The notes under the pieces were generated by a model. The model did not search any database and had not been told where the DNA came from. It saw only the letters and a program-made list of their open reading frames with translations. Below, one piece after another: positions 1 through 8,436 of a stretch of 64,000 nt of DNA. The stretch lies in assembly GCF_900176465.1 (NCBI RefSeq), contig NZ_FWXR01000004.1, positions 1 to 64,000 on the forward strand, given 5' to 3'. Origin of the DNA: Fulvimarina manganoxydans (GTDB taxonomy: Bacteria; Pseudomonadota; Alphaproteobacteria; Rhizobiales; Rhizobiaceae). The position numbers and the translations under genes are program-made. Each line of letters opens with the position of its first letter. The first letter of the stretch is position 1.

Positions 1-515
1 TCGACTATCAGCCGATCCAGTTCGCGGGCGACGCGGACGCCGGACAGCGAGGTGTCGGCAATCAGCGCCAGGTTCTCGCGGGTGCAGTCGTCGACGATGG
101 TGAGGATCCGGAAACGGCGCCCGTCCTCGAGCTGATCGGCGACGAAGTCCAGCGACCAGCGCTCACCCGGCACCAGCGGCACCAGCATCGGCGCTCGGGT
201 GCCGATCGCCCGCTTGCGGCTGCCGCGGCGGCGTACCGCCAGCCGTTCCTCGCGGTAGAGCCGGAACAGCTTCTTGTGATTGACCGTGTGGCCCTCGCGC
301 CTGAGCAGGACGTGCAGGCGCCGGTAGCCGAAGCGGCGGCGCTCCCGGGCAAGAGAGATCATCCGCTCCCGCAGATCCCTGTCATCGGGGCGGATGGAGC
401 GATAGCGGATCGTCATGCGGCAGCAGCCGATGGCTTTACACGCCCGCCGTTCGCTCATCTCGTGGCGCTCCATGAGGTGAGCGACGGCTTTCCGCCTGGC
501 AGCGGGCGTCACCAC
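1..515 (-). CDS. IS3-family transposase OrfB (DDE integrase domain), cut by window edge
   Basis: The frame opens at tandem GTG codons (515-510) overlapping the OrfA stop and stays open to the window edge. The translation shows the HTH_21 segment (ERRACKAIGCCRMTIRYRS), a conserved RRFGYRRLHVLLRREG stretch and the start of the rve catalytic core with the first acidic residue in ERWSLDFVADQL. The remaining catalytic Asp and Glu lie outside the window, so intactness cannot be judged. It probably functions as an OrfAB fusion made by frameshifting. Confidence 0.88.
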   Translation of the reverse strand, partial: MVTPAARRKAVAHLMERHEMSERRACKAIGCCRMTIRYRSIRPDDRDLRERMISLARERRRFGYRRLHVLLRREGHTVNHKKLFRLYREERLAVRRRGSRKRAIGTRAPMLVPLVPGERWSLDFVADQLEDGRRFRILTIVDDCTRENLALIADTSLSGVRVARELDRLIV

Positions 516-775
516 TTCTTTCCCAAGAGGTCCTTCAGCGCGACATTATCGAGCATCACGTCGGCGAGCATGCGCTTCAGCTTGGCGTTCTCGTCTTCCA
601 GCGACCGCAGCCGCTTGGCCTCCGAGACCTCCATGCCGCCGAACCTCGCTTTCCATTTGTAGATGCTGGCGTCGCTGACGCCGTGCCTGCGGCAGAGCTC
701 GGCGACCGGAACTCCGGCCTCGTGTTCCTTCAGGATGCCGATGATCTGCTCTTCGGAGAAACGGCTGCGCTTCAT
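509..775 (-). CDS. IS3-family transposase OrfA (helix-turn-helix subunit)
   Basis: An 88-residue protein that starts MKRSRFSEEQI and carries the classic OrfA helix-turn-helix (residues about 8-45, EAGVPVAELCRRHGVSDASI), followed by a leucine-zipper-like segment (LRSLEDENAKLKRML) used for multimerisation. It recognises the IS ends. In this family OrfA and OrfB are normally joined by programmed frameshifting to give the active transposase; the OrfB frame begins inside the last codons of this gene, as expected. Length is typical of IS407-group OrfA. It looks intact. Confidence 0.92.
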   Translation of the reverse strand: MKRSRFSEEQIIGILKEHEAGVPVAELCRRHGVSDASIYKWKARFGGMEVSEAKRLRSLEDENAKLKRMLADVMLDNVALKDLLGKKW

Positions 776-840
776 GTTCTGGTCCTTATTGATCGGCCAG
801 AACGAACTTCAACCTGGATCAAGCCACAGGGGCAACGTCA

Positions 841-913
841 CTTCAGCCGCCTGCGGGTGAGTTTGGCGAAGAAGCCTTCCATCGCGTTGAGGCATGAGGA
901 GGAGGTCGGCGTG
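841..913 (-). pseudogene. IS630-type transposase C-terminal fragment, interrupted by the IS3 element
   Basis: The minus strand reads LLHFTPTSSSCLNAMEGFFA followed by KLTRRRLK, matching the C-terminal DDE motif region of IS630/Tc1-type transposases (HFTPTSxSWLNxVExFF, with the catalytic acidic residue in the VE position). The normal Trp is replaced by Cys (SCLN). The frame runs straight into the IS3 end at 840, and upstream of about 915 similarity fades, so both sides are lost. It is a dead remnant used as the target of the later IS3 insertion. Confidence 0.7.
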
Positions 914-965
914 AAGTGAAGCAAACGGCCGATTTCGCGCTCAAACGCTCGAAAGTTGCCGGTCC

Positions 966-1019
966 GCTTTCTTGAAGAGTTTCGTACGCCTCACGGCGCC
1001 CGAAACTCTTCAAGAAAGC
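966..1019. repeat. 19-bp perfect inverted repeat
   Basis: Arms 966-984 and 1001-1019 are exact reverse complements (core CTTGAAGAGTTTCG) separated by 16 bases. It lies between the IS630 remnant and the 3' end of the integrase gene. No T-run follows on either strand, so it is not a standard terminator. It could be paired transposon ends or a folded single-strand structure linked to the integrated element. Confidence 0.7.
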
Positions 1020-1122
1020 CGAATGGCAGATTTTCGCCAATCTCGCTCTGGAGCTGACCGTCCGGTATCGGCCCATTTGCGTCTGTATGTAACGCGGTTT
1101 GCTCAGGCTGCGAGGTCTTTTG

Positions 1123-3147
1123 CTACGCCTTGGCTTTTGCTTTCGCTGCCCTGCTCCACGGTGCAATGGCCTTCTCTTCGACCCATGGGACTAGTCTGAT
1201 TGCGTGCGGCGAAAGATGCGCTGTCACGATAGGCACCTTCGAAAGATCCTCGAGCTGGTTCACGACGTCGGCGGGATTGCAGTAGCGTTCTGTCGTTTCC
1301 GTCTTTCCACCATGTCCCATTAGGTCCGCTCGGAACTCGGCGTCGACACGCATCTGTTTCAGTTCATTGTTGAAGAAATGACGCGATTGGTGGAGCGTGA
1401 AGCCGCATGTCTGAAATGACGGGCGAAGTTCGTCGTAAAGGCGGTCTCCCAGGAGACTGTGGCTTGAGGGGGAATGAAGGTCGGGAAACAGCCGACGATA
1501 TCCAAGCTTTCTGATCGCGTCGACGTAATCGAGAAAACTCAGGCGGATGAGTTCGGGATGAAGAGCCAGGTTCCGAACCGACTGGGGATTCTTCAGCCTT
1601 CGGAATTCATTTAAGCAGAGATGAATGTAGGGATGGTCGCCGTTATCGGTTATGATGTCGTCGGCGGACAGGCCGCAATACTCCTCGCGTCGCATCCCCT
1701 GATAGTTGGCAAGCAGGGGGCCGAAATAGGCCGCGCGGTGGAATATATGCTCGCCCAGTTGATGCATGTCGTCCCAATCGCCGCATCCGGTGAAGACCGG
1801 TTGGTGAAAGAGCGTTTCGATCTGGATCCGGGTCGGCACAGGCCGGTCGTCGCGGCCACGTTTGTTTTTCCGCGCACGAAGCTCCGTCAGATCTAGCTGC
1901 GGGTCGATAGCAACGCCAGCCGACTTAGCCCGGCGCAGAAGTTGGCCGATAAAGGTCAAGTGCCGGTTCCGGGTCGCACCGGAAAGCCCCCGTTCGGTTG
2001 ACGGCCTTTGTTCGCTATCCTTCCGCAGATCGGCAATTGTCCGATGCCTGTCTTTCGGGCTCTTCCCGTATGTTTTGTGCAAAATCCTCAGAAAAATTTC
2101 GAAAGCATCAAGATGATGTTGTCGAAGTTCGGCGAGGTCGTTGACGCCTGCCTCTTCAGTGAGGAAACGCCCGAATAGATCGAAGATCATCCTGGCCTGG
2201 CGAGCGGTCTTTTCGTCCCAAACCTCATCTGCAAGCTTCTTCTCGATCAGCTTGGTGCTGATTGCGATCACGCTGCCCGTGTGTGCCGCCGCCGTTTTCA
2301 TCGAAGGGGTCGGCGATGGTCGAGAGGGCGGGGTGGAAGTATCCCCTCTCGCCGGTCCATTTTCTCGAAGCTCCGAGGTCGTCCTCGATGCCGGTCGGAA
2401 GCCTCTCTCTGCTTCGGAAAGGCCTTCTGCTTCAGGTGCAAGCGCGCAGATCTCCGCATCGAAATCGAAAGGATCGTGGCGATAGCGCTCGTCCGTCTTC
2501 AGAAGCGCTTCGGCCAGGGCCCTTAGATAGATCGGCTGCGCTTTCGCTTTCGTTGCAGCCGTGACCTCGGCACCGGTTTCCGTGATAGCTTCGGCGAGAC
2601 GAGACGCCGATGGTGTCGCCTCGCCACTTGCCTTCATACGGTCAACAGTAGCTGTGACGCGCTCGATCTCCTCCTCGGACAGGCCGACCTTCGCAAAGCG
2701 ATCTCGAGCATCCTCATCCACGGAAGCATGCAACCCTTTCCGAGAAAAGTGCTGATACGCCCATCCCGTCGCCGTCTCTTCCTGGATCTCCTGCGACGGC
2801 ATAAAGCCCCGTTCGCTTCGTGCGAAGTCGGCGAGAAGGGCGAGCTTTCGACGATGCTGCTCGAATGTCTTGCGGAAGAGCGATTGCAGCTGCTCCCGCG
2901 TGATCTCTGGAAGTACGCTCATCAGCAACTCGGCAGCCATCTTGTTGAGGCAAGCCCCGAGATATCGAGCCTCCTGAGGATCTCGGGTTCGAAGGCTTAA
3001 CTTAACATGCGTCAGACCGATTCGCTCGGCGAGCCTATCTGGCAGGCGCTTGCGCCAGTAGTACACGGCGCCTCGTCGTTCGAGACCTGTTGCGAACCCC
3101 ATCTCACACTCCGTGTCACACGGTTGTGTCACAGTCGTGTGTCCCAC
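1123..3147 (-). CDS. Tyrosine site-specific recombinase (integrase) at tRNA-Gln
   Basis: A long phage/island integrase of up to 674 residues. The catalytic set is visible: Arg in GMRREEY (about residue 485), HQSRHFFN (about 585), the second His in LMGHGG (about 610) and the nucleophile Tyr in TERYCNP (about 621). The N-terminal part (YYWRKRLPDRL) resembles the DUF6538/arm-binding head of alphaproteobacterial island integrases. A start 15 codons downstream (MGFATGLERR, 3102) is equally plausible. The gene begins 62 bp from the tRNA-Gln 3' end and reads away from it, the normal arrangement for an element that inserts into a tRNA. The element therefore lies to the left; its far end is not in the window. 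Confidence 0.9.
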   Translation of the reverse strand: MGHTTVTQPCDTECEMGFATGLERRGAVYYWRKRLPDRLAERIGLTHVKLSLRTRDPQEARYLGACLNKMAAELLMSVLPEITREQLQSLFRKTFEQHRRKLALLADFARSERGFMPSQEIQEETATGWAYQHFSRKGLHASVDEDARDRFAKVGLSEEEIERVTATVDRMKASGEATPSASRLAEAITETGAEVTAATKAKAQPIYLRALAEALLKTDERYRHDPFDFDAEICALAPEAEGLSEAERGFRPASRTTSELRENGPARGDTSTPPSRPSPTPSMKTAAAHTGSVIAISTKLIEKKLADEVWDEKTARQARMIFDLFGRFLTEEAGVNDLAELRQHHLDAFEIFLRILHKTYGKSPKDRHRTIADLRKDSEQRPSTERGLSGATRNRHLTFIGQLLRRAKSAGVAIDPQLDLTELRARKNKRGRDDRPVPTRIQIETLFHQPVFTGCGDWDDMHQLGEHIFHRAAYFGPLLANYQGMRREEYCGLSADDIITDNGDHPYIHLCLNEFRRLKNPQSVRNLALHPELIRLSFLDYVDAIRKLGYRRLFPDLHSPSSHSLLGDRLYDELRPSFQTCGFTLHQSRHFFNNELKQMRVDAEFRADLMGHGGKTETTERYCNPADVVNQLEDLSKVPIVTAHLSPHAIRLVPWVEEKAIAPWSRAAKAKAKA

Positions 3148-3208
3148 TTGGCGGAATGGCTCCCCAGCTGGAACGGATCGATCGCAATTTCAATCACTTA
3201 GCTGGCTT

Positions 3209-3283
3209 TGGCTGGGGCGGCAGGATTCGAACCTGCGAATGGCGGCACCAAAAGCCGCTGCCTTACCGCTTGGCGACGCCCCA
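3209..3283 (-). tRNA. tRNA-Gln (anticodon TTG)
   Basis: The minus strand gives a full cloverleaf: acceptor TGGGGCG pairing with CGCCCCA, an anticodon stem-loop with CTTTTGG (anticodon TTG), T-loop GGTTCGAAT, and encoded CCA. It is complete, with the integrase gene directly at its 3' end, so its 3' half is the probable attachment site of the element to the left. Confidence 0.95.
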
Positions 3284-3518
3284 ATGGGCCGCTGGGTCTG
3301 TCTCGACCGGACCGGCGCCGGCACTCTATAGACAATGCGGACCGCGCTTGTAAATCGCCGATCGCACAGGCTTTGGGCCGCCAGGCAAAAAAGACTGCGG
3401 TTTCCGTTGCCGAACGGGCGCGGCCCTTGGTCGCTTGATGGGACATGGTCGACTGGCGGGGAAGGGAGGCGTTGCGCGTGTTCAAGCGCTGCGCTGAAGT
3501 GAGTGAGAGGGAGGCGAT

Positions 3519-4529
3519 ATGCCGCCGGAAGCGATAGGCAAGACCGACGTCAGCGAGATTGAGGGCGTTCTGCGGGTCACGGCGCCTAATGCCGGTCCGA
3601 TGACCCATCGCGGAACGAACAGCTATATCATCGGCACGAGCCGCGAATGCGTCATCGTCGATCCGGGTCCCGCCGATCACGCCCATCTTGCCGCCCTTAA
3701 GACCCATGTGGGCGAGCGGCGCGTCGAGGCGATCCTTCTCACTCATTGGCATCCGGATCACAGCGCTCTCGCAGCTCAGGCGGCAAGCATGTTCGATGCC
3801 CCGATCTTCGCAGGGACGGGGGAGGGCGCCGCCGCTGCGCAAGCTCTGATCAGGCGGGGTGACCGCCCGGCGAAGGATGGGAAGGACGTTGGCCGATCAA
3901 CGCCCGCTTCGTCTGAGTCATCGACACGACCGGGCGATTTTCTTACAACGGATGAGCCACGCGTCTTGGCATCGGACATCGCCGACCGACCGGCCTATGA
4001 TGTCGCCCGTCGTCTCTCGGGCGGTGAAACGCTTTTCCTCGCGGGGCGCGGTATCGAGGTTGTGGCAACGCCCGGCCATACGGCAGACCATCTTTCCTTC
4101 GCACTCGGCGATTCGGGCCTTCTTCTGACCGGCGATCACGTCATGGGCTGGTCGACGACGGTCGTCATTCCGCCGGACGGGTCGATGGCAGCCTATCGGG
4201 CGTCCCTCGATCGGTTGCTCAGTCGCGATGATCGGATGTTCCTACCCGGCCATGGCGATGCGGTCGTCAAGCCGAAGACCCTGTTGCGGGCGGTGATCGC
4301 CCATCGTGGTCAGCGGGAGTGGATGATCCGTGACATCTTGGCCGAACGGCCGGCGATGATCGAAGACCTTGTCGCCCAGCTCTATGCCGGGCTCGATCCA
4401 ACGCTGAAGCCGGCCGCCGCTCATTCCATCCGGGCTCACCTGGTCGAGCTTTTCGAGCGTGGCGAGATCGATGGCGACGATCCGGTAACCCGCGACGGGC
4501 CGTTCCGGCTTCGCGCGATAAGGGGCTGA
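3519..4529 (+). CDS. Metallo-beta-lactamase-fold hydrolase (LACTB2-like)
   Basis: A 336-residue MBL-fold enzyme. The metal-binding motif THWHPDH is at residues 75-81, GHTADH near 186 and LPGHGD near 241, so the dinuclear zinc site is complete. A winged-helix-like tail (PAAAHSIRAHLVELFERGEI) follows, as in the LACTB2/glyoxalase-II-like group. The exact substrate cannot be told from sequence; relatives include hydroxyacylglutathione hydrolases and nucleases. A segment of about 35 residues (112-145, rich in Ser, Thr and Asp) between the second and third motifs is longer than usual and looks like a variable loop. A purine-rich ribosome site (GAGAGGGAGGCG) precedes the ATG. It appears to be a single-gene unit. 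Confidence 0.85.
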   Translation: MPPEAIGKTDVSEIEGVLRVTAPNAGPMTHRGTNSYIIGTSRECVIVDPGPADHAHLAALKTHVGERRVEAILLTHWHPDHSALAAQAASMFDAPIFAGTGEGAAAAQALIRRGDRPAKDGKDVGRSTPASSESSTRPGDFLTTDEPRVLASDIADRPAYDVARRLSGGETLFLAGRGIEVVATPGHTADHLSFALGDSGLLLTGDHVMGWSTTVVIPPDGSMAAYRASLDRLLSRDDRMFLPGHGDAVVKPKTLLRAVIAHRGQREWMIRDILAERPAMIEDLVAQLYAGLDPTLKPAAAHSIRAHLVELFERGEIDGDDPVTRDGPFRLRAIRG

Positions 4530-4575
4530 TGGCCGCGTCTGGCCGCGATCTTGCACTCTATCGGCGAAGGCGAGT

Positions 4576-5520
4576 CTAAAATAGCGACAGACTCTCCTCG
4601 CCTGCCATCTCGAAATTCAGTTGCTGGAGAAAGGCTTCGATGAAGCGGCGATTCTGGCCGAGATCAATGCCGGTCTCGCGTGAAACCGAGCGCAGATCGA
4701 CGAAGGTTTCGTCGCCATTGCCGGCGATGCGAATGGCGACGTCGCTGGGCAGGGCGAAGATGAAGTCGCGGGCGACTGCCGTGACGCGATAAAGATTGCG
4801 CTCCGGTAGCGAGAAGGCGGCGGCGCTCGCATTGGGGCTGTCGATCTCGGCGCGAGGTGTCGGGATCGGGATTGCGCCGCTGTCGTGAATGACGCCGAGC
4901 GGTCCCCCGCCACTTTCCTGGCCGGGTTCGCCGGCGACGATCTCTTCGACCTCCCAGCCAAGCGCTTTGAGCGCATCCTCGACCGCTGCCGCGATTTCGA
5001 CCGGCGCTGCGTCATAGCGGGCGGATGGAAGCACGCTCGGATTGGCGCTGGCGCCGAGCATCGCAAGTCGGCCGCTTGGGCCTCTCAGGAAGGCATCAGC
5101 GGGGCTTGCCGGGCGAAGGGGGGCGGCATTGGAGACATCGATCGCCGCAAGGCCTTCCGTCGCGGCGGAATTGGCGCGGGGGTTCGAAGTGCCGATCAGA
5201 ATGAGGACCAGGAATGGCGCCAGGGCAAGCGTCGAAAGAATAGCCGCCCGCAAGGCCGCGCCGCCGCCTCGGGCCGCTTGGAACCATGCACTGGCAAGGC
5301 CGGCAAGCGAGACGACCAGCGCGCCGAGCGCCAGCGCGAAAGCGAGAAGAAGGACGGCGATCAAGGCTTGCGGGGTGATCCCACCGATCCGATAGACCGG
5401 AATGCCCACCAGCATGAGAAGCAGCGCGAAACCGGCTGCGCGCGCCGCAAGATTCGCAAAGCGAACCCTGCCTCTGAGATAGTGGCCCTGCGGGGGCAGC
5501 GTGACGACGGATCGGGACAT
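4576..5520 (-). CDS. DUF1499 domain membrane protein
   Basis: From the ATG at 5520 (MSRSVVTLPPQGHYL) the protein has 314 residues: three hydrophobic stretches in the first 110 residues, then a soluble domain with APVEIAAAVEDALKALGWEV and the C-terminal pattern FVDLRSVSRETGIDLGQNRR typical of DUF1499. Function of this family is unknown; members are common in Hyphomicrobiales. The open frame extends 23 codons further upstream, but that segment has no membrane or domain signal and the ATG at 5520 gives a conventional N-terminus. The gene converges with the MBL hydrolase (46 bp gap) and is divergent from ettA. Confidence 0.8.
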   Translation of the reverse strand: MSRSVVTLPPQGHYLRGRVRFANLAARAAGFALLLMLVGIPVYRIGGITPQALIAVLLLAFALALGALVVSLAGLASAWFQAARGGGAALRAAILSTLALAPFLVLILIGTSNPRANSAATEGLAAIDVSNAAPLRPASPADAFLRGPSGRLAMLGASANPSVLPSARYDAAPVEIAAAVEDALKALGWEVEEIVAGEPGQESGGGPLGVIHDSGAIPIPTPRAEIDSPNASAAAFSLPERNLYRVTAVARDFIFALPSDVAIRIAGNGDETFVDLRSVSRETGIDLGQNRRFIEAFLQQLNFEMAGEESLSLF

Positions 5521-5756
5521 GCGCCTCTTCGAACAAGGTTTTTCAGTTTGAGCCGGGCCCAGAATGCGGCGTGCCGCGCCGAGGCGCAAGGCTCGAAGCG
5601 TCGCGTTGGCGCAACGGATGAGCGCGCCTCTGGCTGGCGGCTCTCAGGACGTTGCGAACATCGCGAGCCGCCTGCATCGTTGCGGCCAAGCGATCGATGG
5701 CTTAGAGACGGCCTAACTTTTCACCTCATTTCGATCGACGGAGCATAAAGCGCGCC

Positions 5757-7406
5757 ATGGCACGCCAGTTCATCTATCACATGTCCGGCCTTACCAAGGC
5801 CTATGGGAACAAGAAGGTTCTCGACAACATCCATCTGTCCTTCTACCCCGATGCCAAGATCGGCATTCTCGGCCCGAACGGCGCGGGTAAGTCGACGCTC
5901 CTGAAGATCATGGCCGGCAAGGACACCGAATTCACCGGCGAAGCCTGGGCAGCCGAAGGCGCGACCATCGGCTATCTGCCCCAGGAGCCGCAGCTCGACC
6001 CCGACAAGACGGTCATGGAAAACGTGATGGAGGGTGTCGCCGACAAGCAGGCGATTCTCGATCGCTACAACGAACTGATGATGAACTACTCCGACGAGAC
6101 GGCGGAGGAAGGTGCCAAGCTCCAGGACGTCATCGATGCCCAGAATTTGTGGGACCTGGAGAACCAGGTCGAGATGGCGATGGACGCGCTGCGCTGCCCG
6201 CCGGCCGACGCCAATGTGGTCAACCTGTCGGGCGGTGAGCGCCGCCGCGTGGCGCTCTGCAAGTTGCTTTTGTCCAAGCCCGACATCCTGCTCCTCGACG
6301 AGCCGACCAACCATCTCGACGCCGAGACGATTCTGTGGCTCGAAAAGCATCTGCGCGAGTATGAAGGCTCGGTGCTGATGGTGACCCACGATCGCTACTT
6401 CCTCGACAATGTCACCGGCTGGATTCTCGAACTCGATCGTGGCCATGGCGTGCCCTACGAGGGCAACTACTCGGTCTATCTGGAGAAGAAGCAGAAGCGC
6501 ATGGCCCAGGAGGGCCGCGAGGACGACGCCCGCATGCGCGCGATCAGCCGCGAGCGCGAATGGATCCAGCAGGGTGCAAAGGCTCGCCAGACCAAGTCGA
6601 AGGCCCGTATCCGCGCCTATCAGGAGCTGGTCGAGGCGGCCGAGAACCGCAAACCCGCCGATGGCAAGATCGTCATCCCGACCGGCGAGCGTCTCGGCAA
6701 CAAGGTGATCGAGGTCGAGAACCTCACAAAGAGCTTCGGCGATCGCGTGTTGATCGAGAATCTCTCCTTCAAGCTGCCGGCCGGCGGCATCGTTGGTATC
6801 ATCGGCCCGAACGGCGCCGGCAAGTCGACCCTGTTCAAGATGCTTACCGGCCAGGAAGAGCCCGATTCCGGCAAGATCGAGATCGGCGAGACCGTCGATC
6901 TCGGCTATGTGGACCAGAGCCGCGACGACCTCGACGCCGACAAGAATGTCTGGGAGGAGATTTCCGGCGGCGTCGACATCATGAAGCTCGGCAAATACGA
7001 GATGAATTCCCGAGCCTATGTGGGCAACTTCAACTTCAAAGGCCCAAACCAGCAGCAGAAGGTCGGCACGCTCTCGGGCGGCCAGCGCAACCGCGTGCAT
7101 TTGGCCAAGATGCTGAAGTCCGGTGCCAATGTCATCCTGCTCGATGAGCCGACCAACGATCTCGACACCGAGACGCTGACCGCGCTCGAGGATGCGCTGG
7201 AGGAATATGCCGGCTGCGCCGTGGTGATTAGCCACGATCGCATGTTCCTCGACCGGCTCGCCACCCACATCCTCGCCTTCGAGGGCGACAGCCATGTGGA
7301 ATGGTTCGAAGGCAATTTTGAAGACTATGAGCAGGACAAGATCCGGCGCCTTGGACCGGAATCGGTCAACCCGAAGCGCCCGACCTATAAGCGCCTGACG
7401 CGCTGA
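5757..7406 (+). CDS. ettA: Energy-dependent translational throttle protein EttA (ABC-F ATPase)
   Basis: A 549-residue soluble ABC-F protein with two nucleotide-binding domains. Domain 1: Walker A GPNGAGKST (39-47), signature LSGGERRRV (about 156), Walker B LLLDEPTNHLD (about 180). Domain 2: Walker A near 350, LSGGQRNR near 438, LLDEPTNDLD near 462. The arm region between Walker A and the signature of domain 1 (about 95-135) and the linker rich in Arg/Lys (QQGAKARQTKSKARIRAYQ) match EttA, which binds the ribosomal E site and gates the first elongation cycle according to ATP/ADP ratio. Length and motif order agree with the family. A hairpin terminator follows at 7430. Confidence 0.95.
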   Translation: MARQFIYHMSGLTKAYGNKKVLDNIHLSFYPDAKIGILGPNGAGKSTLLKIMAGKDTEFTGEAWAAEGATIGYLPQEPQLDPDKTVMENVMEGVADKQAILDRYNELMMNYSDETAEEGAKLQDVIDAQNLWDLENQVEMAMDALRCPPADANVVNLSGGERRRVALCKLLLSKPDILLLDEPTNHLDAETILWLEKHLREYEGSVLMVTHDRYFLDNVTGWILELDRGHGVPYEGNYSVYLEKKQKRMAQEGREDDARMRAISREREWIQQGAKARQTKSKARIRAYQELVEAAENRKPADGKIVIPTGERLGNKVIEVENLTKSFGDRVLIENLSFKLPAGGIVGIIGPNGAGKSTLFKMLTGQEEPDSGKIEIGETVDLGYVDQSRDDLDADKNVWEEISGGVDIMKLGKYEMNSRAYVGNFNFKGPNQQQKVGTLSGGQRNRVHLAKMLKSGANVILLDEPTNDLDTETLTALEDALEEYAGCAVVISHDRMFLDRLATHILAFEGDSHVEWFEGNFEDYEQDKIRRLGPESVNPKRPTYKRLTR

Positions 7407-7427
7407 GCCGATCAGGCAAGAAAGACA

Positions 7428-7465
7428 CGGCGCCGCCAGTCGAATGGCGGCGCTGTCGTCGTTTT
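7428..7465 (+). terminator. Probable terminator of ettA
   Basis: Arms GCGCCGCCA (7430-7438) and TGGCGGCGC (7445-7453) are perfect complements with a 6-base loop, followed by GTCGTCGTTTT. The T-run starts a few bases later than ideal, so this is likely but not certain. Confidence 0.55.
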
Positions 7466-7606
7466 GCAGGCCGCTCGCCGGCTTGACGCTGATCTGCGAT
7501 CGACCTTGAAGAGACCCGTTCTCGCGGGAAGCGCCATGATCTATTCTGGCGCGGCACAAAGATGCCGGCGATCATGTCGGTCATCGATCGTCCGAGAGGG
7601 TCCCAG

Positions 7607-7933
7607 ATGAAAGCCGCTCACCTTTGCCTCGCAGGTCTCGTCCTGTCCTGCGCGGTCTCTGTCGACAGGGCCGATGCTAAGCCGGCGCGGTGTTTCTCGA
7701 CCGATGACGGCTATTTCGACTGCGATTTTCAGGCGACGGATCGCGATGGAAGCTTTTCGATCGAGGGGCCGGCCGTGAGCTATTCCCTCGTGGTCGAGAG
7801 GCCCGGCTTTGCCTCGGCTTTCGTCAATCTGGGGGACCGGAACATCTCGCTGCCGGGCCTCTATGTCCGCCAGACGACAGATCCGGCATGCTGGGCCAAT
7901 CCGGAAACCGAGACGAAGATCTGCGCTTGGTAA
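7607..7933 (+). CDS. Small secreted protein of unknown function
   Basis: Starting at the ATG at 7607, the 108-residue product opens with a textbook Sec signal (MKAAHLCLAGLVLSCAVSVD) and a likely signal-peptidase site after RADA. The mature part has three or four cysteines (ARCFST, FDCDF, PACWA, KICAW) that could form disulfides in the periplasm. No family is recognised. An upstream in-frame ATG at 7562 would bury the signal sequence 15 residues in, so 7607 is preferred. It follows ettA after about 200 bp and is probably transcribed alone. Confidence 0.6.
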   Translation: MKAAHLCLAGLVLSCAVSVDRADAKPARCFSTDDGYFDCDFQATDRDGSFSIEGPAVSYSLVVERPGFASAFVNLGDRNISLPGLYVRQTTDPACWANPETETKICAW

Positions 7934-8436
7934 GGTTCGGACAGAGGGCGTTCGCAAATGCAACGTATTGGCCGTGACCGCCCGCAGGAGCTTTGTCGAT
8001 CGAGGGCCGGGCATGACGCCGATCCGTCTTTCAGCCTTCTCGATCAACCTCGCCCCTTGCCCCGGCGCCTCATCAATCCATAACATCAGGTGAGCGTTGC
8101 CGAGAGATCCGTGGGCCCGACAAAGCCTTGGGTTGGTCAGCGACGTGGATCATCGGAGCAGGGGGTGGCCCAGGCGGCCCGCAGAGGGCTCCTTGACGTT
8201 GAAATGACGTGTCGTTGTCGGGAAGGCGATCGGCTTCCGGCAGCAGCATAGGAAAGGCGACAGTCAATGCGCCGGCAGGCGGGGTCGAAGGCAATTGACG
8301 ATCGGTCGAGTGGGGGCGGCGAGGAATTGCCCGGACCTGGCGTAAATCGACCGCTGATCGAGGAGAGCGTGACTGCGGCGAAGCTCTCACTGGAATGTGT
8401 CTGCGCGACTTCGCGCCTGGCGGCATATAGGCCGGC
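7934..8436. other. Intergenic region, no gene seen
   Basis: About 500 bp between the secreted protein and the PAS/HWE kinase. All six frames were considered; the open frames present have no ribosome site or domain-like composition. It presumably holds the kinase promoter, but no clear -35/-10 pair stands out. Confidence 0.5.

Larger units (their letters stand above)
1..840 (-). mobile_element. IS3-family (IS407-type) insertion sequence, partial
   Basis: The two overlapping frames of an IS3-type transposase lie on the minus strand, cut by the left window edge. The outer end is placed at 840 because the minus-strand sequence there begins TGACGTTGCCCC and because the IS630-type reading frame that flanks it (841-913) is broken exactly at this point. 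Bases 841-844 (cttc) would be one copy of the target duplication; the other copy is outside the window. The boundary is inferred from this interruption, not from both ends. Confidence 0.6.

Noticed and set aside
843-1166. 107-codon minus-strand frame between the IS and the integrase
   Set aside because: It crosses the inverted repeat and reads the IS630 remnant in the wrong frame.
5721-7559. 612-codon open frame antisense to ettA
   Set aside because: It is the exact mirror of a highly conserved gene; the frame stays open because of GC codon bias and its translation shows no domain.
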